Both the position numbers and the translations under genes were made by a program. DNA of 32,769 nucleotides from CADCWK01 sp964244115 (GTDB taxonomy: Bacteria > Chloroflexota > Chloroflexia > Thermomicrobiales > UBA6265). The notes under the pieces are model-generated. The model made no database searches, was not told where the DNA came from, and saw nothing but the letters and a program-made list of their open reading frames with translations. The DNA lies in assembly GCA_964244115.1 (NCBI GenBank), contig CAXTHM010000044.1, positions 1 through 32,769 on the forward strand. The letters run 5' to 3'. This document shows, piece by piece, positions 23,656 to 32,176 of this stretch; position 1 is the first letter of the stretch, and each line of letters begins with the position of its first letter.

Positions 23656-24612
23656 ATGGGATTGTTCCTGATCCGCCGCGCGCTGATCTCGGTCGTCACG
23701 ATCATCATCATCAGCATGGTGGTATTCGGCATCGTCAAGAGCGCCCCGGGCGACCCCTATGGCGACCTCGCGACGAATCCGAGCATCTCCCCGGCCCGGA
23801 TCGCCGAGCTGCGGGACAACCTCGGGCTCAACGACCCGATCCCGCAGCAGTACGTCAAGTGGGCGACGTCATACATACGGGGCGACTGGGGGGACTGCTA
23901 CACCCAGTGCGACACGGTCGCGCCGTACATCCTCGGCCGCATCCCGGTCACGGTCGCGGTGATCGGCTCCTCCTTCATCCTGAGCCTGCTGATCGCGATC
24001 CCGATCGGCGTGATCTCCGCCTTCCGGCAATACTCGCTGTTCGACCAGTTCTCGACGACGTTCGCCTTCCTCGGCTTCAGCCTGCCGACGTTCTTCACCG
24101 GCACGCTGCTCATCTACATCTTCGGGATCCGGCTGAACGACACCCCGCTCAGCTTGCCGTTCGTCTTCGACAGAACCGTGAACGGGATCTGGCCCAACAT
24201 CCAGCAGTCGATCATGCCGGTCCTGGTGCTCGGCCTCGCCTCCGCCGCGTCGCTGACCCGGTTCGTGCGGGCGTCGATGCTGGAAGTCCTCGGCCAGGAC
24301 TACATCCGGACCGCCCGCGCCAAGGGGCTCAAGGAGCAGGCCGTCGTCATCCTGCACGGGATGCGCAACGGCATGATCCCGGTCGTCACCGTCGTCGCCC
24401 TCCAGATCCCGGAGGTCTTCGGCGGCGCGATCATCACCGAGCAGATCTTCAGCATCCCGGGGATCGGATCGGCCCTGGTCGGCTCGATCAAGGCGGCCGA
24501 CAATCCGGTCGCGATCTCGATCACCCTGATGATCGCGGTCCTGGTCGTCATCTTCAACGTCATCGCCGACGTGCTCTACGCGCTCCTCGACCCGCGCATC
24601 AAGCTGTCCTGA
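23656..24612 (+). CDS. Peptide/nickel-type ABC transporter permease (DppB-like)
   Basis: A 318-residue inner-membrane permease of the oligopeptide, dipeptide or nickel family. It opens with LIRRALISVVTIIIIS and has six hydrophobic segments. The cytoplasmic EAA-type loop EVLGQDYIRTARAKGLKE contacts the ATPases. The start is ATG 23656 with AGGAG eight bases upstream. The second permease follows after about 70 bp. The substrate-binding protein and the two ATPases normally in this operon are missing from the window. An unusual pair of cysteines (GDCYTQCDT) lies in the first external loop. Confidence 0.92.
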   Translation: MGLFLIRRALISVVTIIIISMVVFGIVKSAPGDPYGDLATNPSISPARIAELRDNLGLNDPIPQQYVKWATSYIRGDWGDCYTQCDTVAPYILGRIPVTVAVIGSSFILSLLIAIPIGVISAFRQYSLFDQFSTTFAFLGFSLPTFFTGTLLIYIFGIRLNDTPLSLPFVFDRTVNGIWPNIQQSIMPVLVLGLASAASLTRFVRASMLEVLGQDYIRTARAKGLKEQAVVILHGMRNGMIPVVTVVALQIPEVFGGAIITEQIFSIPGIGSALVGSIKAADNPVAISITLMIAVLVVIFNVIADVLYALLDPRIKLS

Positions 24613-24685
24613 CCCGTCGGGGCGCCCAGTGCGTCCCACACCGAGCGTCCTCCCCATCGATCCGCAACCGCACGAGGAGCCGACC

Positions 24686-25693
24686 ATGTCGCAGGAAGCC
24701 AAGCTCACCCCAGGACAGATCGGCGCCCCGTCGCCATCGACGGACCGCCAACCGCGGCTGAGCGACGTCAACTCGCGGGACGAGCTCAGCAAGGCGCGCA
24801 AGCAGCGGACGCTCTGGGGCGACGCCTGGAGCCAGTTCAAGAAGCACCGGCTGGCGATGATCGGGCTGTTCACATTCCTGGGGCTGATCCTGGTCACGTT
24901 CATCGGCAACGCGGTCTACGGGCGGCCGTACGATTCCCTCTATGAGTACGACACCAGCGCGACGCCGAGCTGGGACAACCTGCTCGGGACGAACTCGCTC
25001 GGGCAGGACATGCTGGCCCAGATCCTGTGGGGCGGCCGGATCTCCCTCGCGGTCGGTATCCTCGCTGCGACGATCGCGATCGTCCTCGGAACAGCCGTCG
25101 GCGCGATCGCCGGCTTCTTCGGCGGCCTCACCGACACGATCCTGATGCGCGTCACGGATCTCTTCCTCAGCCTGCCGCAGCTGCCGCTGCTCCTGCTGAT
25201 CACCTACCTGTTCAGTCCTTCCCTCCAGACGTGGTCCAACGACCGGTTCGGCAGCGTCAACATCGGCGTCTTCCTGCTGATCATCGCCGTCATCAGCGCC
25301 TTCAACTGGATGCCGACTGCCCGACTGGTCCGGGCCTCGTTCCTGGCGACCAAGGAGCGGGACTTCGTCGAGGCTGCCCATAGCATCGGGGCGTCCCGGG
25401 CCTCCCTGATGCTCAAGCACATCATGCCGAACGTGCTCAGCCCGATCATCGTGGCCGCGACCCTCGGCATCGGCACGGCGATCATCACCGAGTCCTCGCT
25501 GTCGTTCCTCGGGCTCGGCTTCCCGCCGGGCATCCCGACCTGGGGCTCGATGCTGTACAACGCCCGCCAGTACCTCCAGATCTCGCCGCACCAGTCGCTG
25601 ATCCCCGGCTTCTTCATCTTCATCACGGTGCTCTCGATCAACTACGTCGGTGACGGCCTCCGCGACGCCCTCGACCCGCGCCGGACCAAGTAG
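24686..25693 (+). CDS. Peptide/nickel-type ABC transporter permease (DppC-like)
   Basis: A 335-residue partner permease. A long polar N-terminal tail (about 60 residues) precedes the first helix, as in OppC/DppC. The LGTNSLGQDMLAQILWGGRIS block and the EAA loop DFVEAAHSIGASRASLMLKH are typical, as is the end YVGDGLRDALDPR. The ATG at 24686 has GAGGAG six bases upstream. A terminator hairpin lies 36 bp after the stop, so the operon ends here without its ATPases. Confidence 0.93.
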   Translation: MSQEAKLTPGQIGAPSPSTDRQPRLSDVNSRDELSKARKQRTLWGDAWSQFKKHRLAMIGLFTFLGLILVTFIGNAVYGRPYDSLYEYDTSATPSWDNLLGTNSLGQDMLAQILWGGRISLAVGILAATIAIVLGTAVGAIAGFFGGLTDTILMRVTDLFLSLPQLPLLLLITYLFSPSLQTWSNDRFGSVNIGVFLLIIAVISAFNWMPTARLVRASFLATKERDFVEAAHSIGASRASLMLKHIMPNVLSPIIVAATLGIGTAIITESSLSFLGLGFPPGIPTWGSMLYNARQYLQISPHQSLIPGFFIFITVLSINYVGDGLRDALDPRRTK

Positions 25694-25729
25694 CGGCCTT
25701 CCGTCGACCGACAGCATCCTCACGGAGCC

Positions 25730-25762
25730 AACGGCCCGGACCAGTAGCTGGTCCGGGCCGTT
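25730..25762 (+). terminator. Terminator hairpin after the permease genes
   Basis: A perfect 14-bp stem (25730-25743 with 25749-25762) with loop GTAGC. The sequence after it is only weakly T-rich (TTCGTCGTTC), common in high-GC bacteria. It could also serve the opposing oxidoreductase gene. Confidence 0.8.
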
Positions 25763-25794
25763 CGTCGTTCGATCTCATCAGGCGTCCGCTATGA

Positions 25795-26745
25795 CTACTC
25801 GCCGCGATAGATGCTCAACGCCTCGGCCAGCCGCTCGAGTCCGGCCTGGTTCGGCGGGCTGTACATCAGCTGGAGATGGGTCACGCCGAGATCGTCGTAC
25901 TCCTGGAAGATGGCGGCGATGTCGGCCGGCTCCCCGAGGATGACCCGGTCCGGGTCGAGGTCGTCGGTCGATGGGGTCGCGTCGCCATAGACCTCGCGCT
26001 CGAGATCCGGGAAGCGGATATTGAGCCCGACCGTCGTCTCGACGGCATTCGGGTCCTTGCCGACCTGGGCGAGCGCCTCGTCCAGCGCGGCCCGGCGATC
26101 GGCCAGCAGCCCCGGCCGGCCCAGCCAGGCGGCGTTCCAGGAGTCGGCGTAGGTCGCGACCGCGCGGGACATCCGGGGCTTGTTGCCGGAGATCATCAGC
26201 TCGATCCCGCCGTCCCGATACGCTTTTCCGGTCCGCGGTCCGTGAGGCTTCAGCACAGCATCCCGGGTCTGGTAGTAGGTGCCATCGAAGGTGGACTCGC
26301 CGGTCCGCAGCAGCGAGGTGATGATCTCGGCGCCCTCCTCGAACCGGGAGGCGAGATGATCGAACGGGAGCCCGAAGGCGTCGAACTCCGGCTGGTGCCA
26401 GCCGGCGCCGATCCCGAGGATCACCCGGCCGCCGCTCATCTCGTCCAGCGTGTCGGCCATCTTCGCCAGCACGGCAGGGTTCCGGAACGGCCCGCAGAGG
26501 ACGATCGTGCCGAGCTCGACCCGGCTGGTCGCCTCGGCCAGTCCCGCCAGCACCGTCCACGCCTCCCAGATCCCGCGGGTGGCGCCGTCGTCCGTCTGCC
26601 GATAGAGCAGATGGTCGTTGACCCAGACGGAATCGAAGCCGGCGGCCTCGGTCGCGACGGCGAGGTCGCGGATCTCCCGGTAGCTGGCCGTCCGACCATG
26701 CTTCTGCTCGTCGATCGGCATCAATACGCCAATCTTCATCGTCAT
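25795..26745 (-). CDS. LLM-class F420-dependent oxidoreductase
   Basis: A 316-residue TIM-barrel flavin-type oxidoreductase of the luciferase-like superfamily. Typical blocks are ATEAAGFDSVWVNDHLLY, TIVLCGPFRNPAVLAKMA and RVILGIGAGWHQPEFDAFG. Members use F420 or FMN; the close match to TIGR-type F420 enzymes suggests F420. The substrate is unknown. The start is ATG 26745, after GAGGGG at six bases. It converges on the permease operon. Confidence 0.9.
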   Translation of the reverse strand: MTMKIGVLMPIDEQKHGRTASYREIRDLAVATEAAGFDSVWVNDHLLYRQTDDGATRGIWEAWTVLAGLAEATSRVELGTIVLCGPFRNPAVLAKMADTLDEMSGGRVILGIGAGWHQPEFDAFGLPFDHLASRFEEGAEIITSLLRTGESTFDGTYYQTRDAVLKPHGPRTGKAYRDGGIELMISGNKPRMSRAVATYADSWNAAWLGRPGLLADRRAALDEALAQVGKDPNAVETTVGLNIRFPDLEREVYGDATPSTDDLDPDRVILGEPADIAAIFQEYDDLGVTHLQLMYSPPNQAGLERLAEALSIYRGE

Positions 26746-26903
26746 CCCGTTCCCCTCGTCTGTCGCGCATCGATAGCGTATCGGTCCCAGCCGACAGGTT
26801 ACCCGAGTTCGACCCCGCCGGCGCGATACACTACGGGCGAGTCAATCGGCCGGCGCGTGCCTCGCGCCGGGACAGCGGCCCCGCGCCGGCTGGAGTTCCC
26901 CCC

Positions 26904-27317
26904 ATGGTTTCGCTCTTCCGGCGGAAGCGGCCGCGTGGCGCGTCCGAACAGGTCCGCGCGCCGGACGCCAACACCCTCGGCTCCGGTTACCGCTTCACCC
27001 TCAAGGGGTCGCCGCGCCATTACGATGATGTCCTCCGGATCATCCAGGACGGCGACGGCACGGTCTACTTCGGCGAGGCGCTCACCTACGAGCGCGGCGC
27101 CGGTGTCGCGCTGTGGCGGGTCCGCTCCCGTGATCTGGGCTGGCTGCCGGCCCTCTACGACTGGTGGGCGGAGGCCGAGCGGGTCGAACCCGTCAACTCG
27201 TCGTTCCACCTCTACCTGCCGGGCAACCTGCGCTACCCGGCCCTCGACCTCCGGGAGCACACCCCGGATCAGGTGGCGGAGTTCATCCGGGCCAACGCCC
27301 CGCAGGACAACCTCTAA
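26904..27317 (+). CDS. Unknown 137-residue protein
   Basis: I do not recognise this protein. A basic N-terminus (RRKRPRG) is followed by a compact mixed region with aromatic residues (VYFGEALTYERG, WLPALYDWWAEAER) and a final helix DQVAEFIRANAP. It has no signal peptide or membrane segment. The ATG has GGAG seven bases upstream and composition is chromosome-like, so it is probably a real cytoplasmic gene. Confidence 0.65.
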   Translation: MVSLFRRKRPRGASEQVRAPDANTLGSGYRFTLKGSPRHYDDVLRIIQDGDGTVYFGEALTYERGAGVALWRVRSRDLGWLPALYDWWAEAERVEPVNSSFHLYLPGNLRYPALDLREHTPDQVAEFIRANAPQDNL

Positions 27318-27348
27318 CGATCCAGTGCAGCTGGATCACCGGTGTCGC

Positions 27349-27810
27349 CGCCCTGAACCGGGGGCTGAAGCGGCCCGGCGAGGCCGAGACAGGCAGAGCA
27401 GAGCCGGCGCGGCTTCCTGGCTGCATCGCCAGACAACTGATCCCGATGACGAACGCGGATGCTCGAGAGCTGGCCATGGACCAGGATCTCGGCGGCGGAG
27501 CGGACCTCGCCCTCGATCCGTGTCCAGGCGGCTGCTCGCTCACCAGAGGCGGCTTTCACTGCGCTGCGTCTCCGCAGGTGCCCGAAGAGGGGGGCAGCAC
27601 GACCCGTCGAGGTCGGTTACCTCGCACAGCTCACGGCGGAAACCAAACGTGCTTCCGGCATTCGGCCACACACGCGGATTCATCCCCGTGTATTCGCCAA
27701 TCACCCCTGAGGCTGGTGGCTTTAGCCCCCGGTTGACGCTGCCCGACGAGTACGGACGGCTTGCCCACCCTGGAGTCGCAGGGCGGCTTCAGCGCCCGGT
27801 CCCCGTTCAT
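27349..27810. repeat. Short GGGGGCTGAAGC-type motifs
   Basis: CCGGGGGCTGAAGC occurs at about 27358-27371, its reverse complement form GGCTTTAGCCCCCGGTT near 27718-27735, and a variant GGCTTCAGCGCCCGG near 27785-27799. They flank the R1 copy and look like REP-type palindromic pieces. Confidence 0.45.
27494..27624. repeat. Copy of intergenic repeat R1
   Basis: Contains GCGGAGCGGACCTCG, GCTGCTCGCTCACC, GCGCTGCGTCTCCGCAGGTGCCCGAAGAGGGG and a closing CCCGTCGAGGTCGGTTACCTCG. The order matches the copies at 22378 and 30259. The rest of this roughly 590-bp gap (27318-27911) holds REP-type motifs and a terminator. Confidence 0.8.
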
Positions 27811-27847
27811 AGCAACCCTATTCACCCTGATCTGCGACGACGATGGC

Positions 27848-27889
27848 AAAAGAGGAGCCGCCCCGGTCGAACGGACCAGGGCGGCTCCT
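27848..27889 (-). terminator. Terminator of the four-cysteine protein gene
   Basis: An 11-bp stem (27853-27863 with 27879-27889), extended by GGTC/GACC across one mismatch. On the minus strand it is followed by CTTTTG, about 20 bp beyond the stop codon. Confidence 0.82.
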
Positions 27890-27911
27890 TGCCAAGAGTA
27901 TCTGGGTGTCG

Positions 27912-28373
27912 TCAGTGGTCGGCCGCGACGCTGTCAGGCGGCAGGAACACTGGCGGAGCCAGGTCCTGCCGATCGGGCGTGCGGTCCACGGCCCCCGGGC
28001 GACGACGGTCAGCCACCGGTCTCAGTGGCAGAATGACAGGTCCCGTCGTCTCCGTGGTCTGATCGGTGTCGGCATCCTGGCCGGTCAGGCCGGACGCCGC
28101 CCGACGCTTCGGTGCGCGTGACGCGACGAACGCCGCCTCATGCACCGCGCCGTGATCCTCGCCGGCCTTCCAGCAGCGCTCGGACGTATCCGTCGCCATG
28201 CAGCTCGCGATCTCGCGCTCGCCGTGGAGGGCCCAGCCAAAGGAACAACGGACCAGCGGTCTCTTGCCGGCCTGGACGAGGGCATGGCCACGGACCAGCA
28301 TCGGACACCCGAACCCTCCCAGCGTCGCGTCGTCGCCCCCGTCGGGGAGCGACTCACGCCCTGTGAGGCTCAT
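27912..28373 (-). CDS. Small four-cysteine protein of unknown function
   Basis: A 153-residue protein I cannot name. Its conserved-looking part is residues 19-70, with cysteines at 23, 43, 58 and 67 in the pattern C-x19-C-x14-C-x8-C, and Trp-rich surroundings (SFGWALHGE, RCWK). This could be a zinc or iron-sulphur site. The second half is proline- and arginine-rich and probably disordered. The ATG at 28373 has AGGAAG seven bases upstream, and a good terminator follows the stop, which supports a real gene. A 140-nt leader precedes it. Confidence 0.65.
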   Translation of the reverse strand: MSLTGRESLPDGGDDATLGGFGCPMLVRGHALVQAGKRPLVRCSFGWALHGEREIASCMATDTSERCWKAGEDHGAVHEAAFVASRAPKRRAASGLTGQDADTDQTTETTGPVILPLRPVADRRRPGAVDRTPDRQDLAPPVFLPPDSVAADH

Positions 28374-28526
28374 CGTGTCTTCCTTTCGACTCCGGTACGG
28401 TCCCGCCCATCGGTGCGTCGGGCTCGCGCCCTCGGCTCGACGGGTGATCGTGGGGCCGGCGAAGCCCTTCGGCCCGACGGGATGACCGCGCAGATGCGCG
28501 CATCCCACCGGTACGATCCGAGTATA
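28374..28526 (-). promoter_or_regulatory. -10 box and structured leader of the four-cysteine gene
   Basis: A -10-like TATACT lies at 28526-28521 in a short AT-rich patch; the -35 is poor. The leader of about 140 nt can form a GGGC-GCGA-GCCC hairpin with a GNRA loop and a GGGCC/GGCCC hairpin. GTACCGG occurs near both ends. It does not match any riboswitch I know. Confidence 0.4.
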
Positions 28527-28636
28527 AACGAATCATTATGGGAAGATGGCCACCCATTCCCCCACCCTAGACCGGCCGTCTTCACCGGGCACGATCGCGC
28601 ATTGGGCGACCAGCACAGGCGACTCGCCTGGCGCGG

Positions 28637-29218
28637 TCAGGTCGGGCGCCGCGGGACCAGTCCACGCAGCCGCCGCCAACTGCTGGTCGCTGCCCGGCTA
28701 CCGGCGCTGACGCCCCGGCGGACCAGCCAGACAGTCGTCTCCTCGATCACCGTGATGTCCGCCTCGACGTGGGCCATCGTCAGGTCGACATCGTGGAGAT
28801 GCCGCGCGGAGACCTCGGCCGGGGCGCTGTGCAGCGCCTGCCGGAGCGCCCGGAGCAGGACGTAGAGGTCGTCGAGCTGCCCGGCGACGGGGATGATGCC
28901 GGGGACGAGGTCGATCGGCGAGACGAGGTACAGCCCACCGACGCCGAGCGCGACCTTGCTCCGCTTCGGCACCTCCGGGTCGGCGATCAGCGCCGCGGCG
29001 ACCCTGGCATAGCGCGGCAGACGCTTGATCGCGTTCCAGAACCGCGGTAGCGGCGATCCTGGCTGGGCGGCCGCCTCATGAGCCTCGTCCGAGATGGCGA
29101 GTGGCAGGTCAGGGCCCAGGATCGGCACATCGGGCGTCGCATCCTGGCCAGGTGGAGTGGATGGTGCGGGGCGTTCGGAGCCGTCGAAGTGGCCGGAGGG
29201 CTTGTCGGAGTCGGACAC
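28637..29218 (-). CDS. DUF1232 (YkvA-like) membrane-associated protein
   Basis: A 193-residue protein. The DUF1232 core is YLVSPIDLVPGIIPVAGQLD (about residues 97-116), a hydrophobic hairpin containing SPIDLVP. An acidic, proline-rich N-terminal tail of about 50 residues precedes it. The biochemical role of the family is unknown. The GTG at 29218 follows AAAGGACGGGGA; the longer open frame is a low-quality extension into the divergent promoter region. It is divergent from rex. Confidence 0.75.
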   Translation of the reverse strand: MSDSDKPSGHFDGSERPAPSTPPGQDATPDVPILGPDLPLAISDEAHEAAAQPGSPLPRFWNAIKRLPRYARVAAALIADPEVPKRSKVALGVGGLYLVSPIDLVPGIIPVAGQLDDLYVLLRALRQALHSAPAEVSARHLHDVDLTMAHVEADITVIEETTVWLVRRGVSAGSRAATSSWRRLRGLVPRRPT

Positions 29219-29468
29219 GGGCGTCCCCGTCCTTTCGTCATGATGGCCGTCGCACCGACCCGGATGGGCAACGATCATGCCATCTCCATGCTCCGGCCGA
29301 AAGCGAGCCGTTGCTCGCGCAGGGTGTCGAGGTGCGTCGAGTGTCCGATTTCGGCGATATTGACGGCGGACCGAACCGAGCCGGATACTTGCAGCCCTGA
29401 TCGGATCGAGATGAACCGTCGTCAAGCGACGATACCTGGACGGGCCGGTTCCCCGCCATGCGACGCCC

Positions 29469-30224
29469 ATGCGTCCATCCCCAGCAGCCAAGGAATCCCT
29501 CGTGCAGCACATCGCGTCGTCGGCGTCCGATGCCCATTCCCCGGTCGACCTCGCGGACAGCGACACGACGCTTGCCCCCGTCCTGCCGGACCCCGACTCC
29601 GCGGCGATCCCCGATGTCGTCATCCGCCGGCTCCCCGTCTATGTCCGCACGCTCGAGAACCTGCACGCCCACGATATCCTGACCGTCTCCTCCGACGAGC
29701 TCGCCGACCACATCGGCGTCACGGCCGCGCAGATCCGCCGCGACCTCTCCTACTTCGGCCGCTTCGGCAAGCAGGGCAAGGGCTACGACACCGGCTTCCT
29801 CGCCGAGCGGATCGCCGAGATCCTCGGGCTCAATACCCACTGGGACGTCGCCCTGGCCGGCGTCGGCAACCTCGGCCAGGCCGTCCTGCGCTACCGGGGC
29901 TTCAGCCTGCCGACATCGTCCTTCAACATCGTCGCCGTCTTCGACCGCGGCACCCACGGCCCGAACGACCGGATCGACGGCATCCCGATCCTGCCGACCG
30001 ACCGGATGAGCGACGTGCTGCGGGAGCGGCGGATCCGTGTCGGGATCATCGCCGTCCCGGCGGCGGCGGCGCAGGAGATCGCCGATCGGATGGTCCTCGG
30101 CGGGGTCAAGGCGCTGCTCAACTACGCCCCCGTGGTCCTGAAGGTCCCGGACGACGTCACGGTCCGCGAGATCGACCCGGTCAGTGCGCTCCAGTCGATG
30201 ACGTACTACCTCACCGCGCGGTGA
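29469..30224 (+). CDS. rex: Redox-sensing transcriptional repressor Rex
   Basis: A 251-residue Rex, the repressor that senses the NADH/NAD+ ratio and controls fermentation and respiration genes. The winged-helix part (about residues 50-100) has VSSDELADHIGVTAAQIRRD and the FGRFGKQGKGY wing. The Rossmann part has GVGNLGQAV and VFDRG. The N-terminal tail of some 45 residues is longer than usual. GTG 29502 has AAGGAA upstream and may be the true start (240 residues); ATG 29469 has no clear site. No Rex operator was recognised upstream. Confidence 0.95.
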   Translation: MRPSPAAKESLVQHIASSASDAHSPVDLADSDTTLAPVLPDPDSAAIPDVVIRRLPVYVRTLENLHAHDILTVSSDELADHIGVTAAQIRRDLSYFGRFGKQGKGYDTGFLAERIAEILGLNTHWDVALAGVGNLGQAVLRYRGFSLPTSSFNIVAVFDRGTHGPNDRIDGIPILPTDRMSDVLRERRIRVGIIAVPAAAAQEIADRMVLGGVKALLNYAPVVLKVPDDVTVREIDPVSALQSMTYYLTAR

Positions 30225-30258
30225 GGGCCGCACGGGGTATCCATCGGGAACTGGCTGG

Positions 30259-30397
30259 TGTCGGAGCAGACCGCTCCCCCCAGCGAAGCGAGACCCCTCT
30301 CCGGCTCACCTGTGTCGCTCACCCGCCCCATGCGGCTCTCGCTGCGCTGCGGCTCCCCAGGTGCCCAGAGAGGGGGAGCACGATCACCCAGCGAGGG
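30259..30397. repeat. Copy of intergenic repeat R1
   Basis: Shares CGGAGCAGACC, ACCCCTCTCCGGCTCACC, GCGGCTCTCGCTGCGCTGCGGCTC and CAGGTGCCCAGAGAGGGGGAGCA with the copy at 22378. It fills the gap after rex. Confidence 0.85.
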
Positions 30398-30449
30398 GAA
30401 GCACGTCATCCGATAGCCGAGGTAACCGACGTTAAGTCGCACCCGCAAG

Positions 30450-30486
30450 GGCAGGAGGCACCGGGCTTGGCCCGATGCCTCCTGCC
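30450..30486. terminator. Hairpin between rex and the esterase gene
   Basis: A 17-bp stem with one C-A mismatch (30450-30466 with 30470-30486) and loop TTG. Neither side has a strong T-tract; it lies 38 bp beyond the leftward esterase stop and may end that transcript. Confidence 0.65.
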
Positions 30487-30523
30487 TGTTGCCCAAAAGT
30501 GGTGAGATGAACCGGCCGGATCG

Positions 30524-31669
30524 CTACGCCTCGGTGCCGAAGGCGGCGCGGAGGGCGGTGGCGACCTCGTCGACGGCGTCATTCGCCTTGTCGACGACGG
30601 CGCCGGTCCCGAAGAACTCGTGTGTGACGCCCTCGTAGGTCGTGACGGTCGTCTCGACACCGGCGTCCGTCAGTTGCTGGGCGAAGATCTCGCCCTGGTC
30701 GTGGAGCGGGTCGATCTCGGCCAGGATCACCGTCGCCGGCGGCAACCCCGTCAGGTCGGCGATCGCCGGGGAGACATACGGGTCGCTCGTCGCGATCGAC
30801 GGGTCGGTCAGGTAGTAGGAGCCGAACCACTCCAGCATCGCCGCGTTGAGCGGGACGGCATCACCGAACTGTTCGATCGACTGGGTGGCTTCGCCCTCGG
30901 GCGCGAACGTCGCGACCGGGTAGATGAGCACCTGATGGATCGGCGCCAGGCCGCCCTGGTCACGGGCGAGCAGCGAGACGACGGCGGCGAGGTTGCCGCC
31001 GGCGCTCTCCCCGACGACCGCGACCCGCTCGGGGTCGCCATTGATCAGGCCGGCGTTCTCGATGAGGTACTGTGTCGCATCGTACGCGTCATTGACGGCG
31101 GCCGGGTACGGGGCCTCGGGCGCCTGCCGGTAAGCGACCGAGACGACCAGACAGCCGGCCGCGTTGGCGATCGCCCGGCAGGAGGCGTCGTAGGTATCGA
31201 GGTTGGCGATCACGAAGCCGCCGCCGTGGAAGTAGACCGAGACCGGCAGCGGGAAATCCTCGGCACCCAGCGGGGTGTAGACCCGGGCGACGATGTCGCC
31301 TCCGGAGGCGGGGATCACGACGTGGGCGATGTCGCCCACCTCCTCGTAGGCCGGCTCGCCCTGGTTCGACAGGACCTGGATCGTCGCGGTCGCGGCGGAC
31401 GGCAGGTTCCGGGCGATCTGCGGCGAGACCGACTCGACCGGGGGCACCTCGCCCTCGATGAGGACGTCGAGGATCGACTGCATCTGTGGGTCGACCGCGA
31501 CGCCGCCGCTCAGCGTCGGTGTCGCCTCGCCCTCCGGTGTGGCGTCCTGGGCGGAGACGGAGCCCCCCAGCTGGCTGGCGACGACGCCTCCGGCGGCAAT
31601 CGCCCCGGCGCCAGCCAGGACGGAGCGGCGCGTGGAGCGGTGGTTGATGATCGGGTTGACAGTGGACAT
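30524..31669 (-). CDS. Tat-exported alpha/beta hydrolase, HSL-family esterase
   Basis: A 381-residue secreted esterase. Residues 1-40 form a twin-arginine signal: RR at 14-15, a hydrophobic Ala/Gly stretch, and VSA before QD as cleavage site. The mature part is a hormone-sensitive-lipase-type hydrolase. The oxyanion motif is VYFHGGGFV, the nucleophile Ser lies in VVGESAGGNLA, the Asp probably in EIDPLHDQG and the His in GVTHEFFG. A spacer with TPEGEATPTLSGG follows the signal. The ATG at 31669 has AAGGGG about seven bases upstream. Members hydrolyse short-chain esters outside the membrane; substrate unknown. Confidence 0.9.
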   Translation of the reverse strand: MSTVNPIINHRSTRRSVLAGAGAIAAGGVVASQLGGSVSAQDATPEGEATPTLSGGVAVDPQMQSILDVLIEGEVPPVESVSPQIARNLPSAATATIQVLSNQGEPAYEEVGDIAHVVIPASGGDIVARVYTPLGAEDFPLPVSVYFHGGGFVIANLDTYDASCRAIANAAGCLVVSVAYRQAPEAPYPAAVNDAYDATQYLIENAGLINGDPERVAVVGESAGGNLAAVVSLLARDQGGLAPIHQVLIYPVATFAPEGEATQSIEQFGDAVPLNAAMLEWFGSYYLTDPSIATSDPYVSPAIADLTGLPPATVILAEIDPLHDQGEIFAQQLTDAGVETTVTTYEGVTHEFFGTGAVVDKANDAVDEVATALRAAFGTEA

Positions 31670-32176
31670 CGGGTATCCCCTTCGTGCGTCGTGTGCTTCA
31701 GGCATCGGATGCCTGACCGACGGATTCCATCGATCGAGTACGCACGCGTCCGACCATGTCCCAGCGATGAGGCAGTGGGGGCTGCATGACCCCGCCCGAC
31801 GACGGAAAGCGCACCGTCCTGGGCCGTCGAGGCAGCCCGTCGATAGACGCGCCAACGCATTCGATCAGCCACCGATCGAAGCCGGCCTGTCCGGCACCTT
31901 CTGCGATCGGGCGGGCGACGGGGTGCCCCCTCGGCCGTGAGGGTGCCTCCCGCCGCCGTCGCGTCCTCCACCCCGACGGCGACGCCGGGAGCGACGTCCC
32001 CGAGACGCACCCGGACCGGGGCGGGCGGCACGGCATCCTGACCGGAGGGGCGAGCGGTTGATGGGAATACGACGCCCTCTCCAGGGCCCGTCGCGATCCC
32101 GTATCATGTGGTCAATGACTGACTATGGTTCTGGTCCTCCGTATCGGAGCGACCGGACAGACGGGAGCCCGCACCC
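31670..32176. other. Divergent intergenic region without recognised gene
   Basis: A 507-bp gap between the leftward esterase and the rightward MOSC fusion gene. Several open frames exist on both strands but are arginine- and proline-rich with no start site or motif. A possible -10 (TATCAT, 32102-32107) lies near the MOSC gene. Confidence 0.4.

Noticed and set aside
25876..28062. Long plus-strand open frame of 728 codons
   Set aside because: It runs opposite the F420-type oxidoreductase, then through another gene and repeats; low-complexity composition and no motif.
31670..32176. Possible gene between esterase and MOSC fusion
   Set aside because: Frames on both strands lack ribosome sites, motifs and plausible composition.
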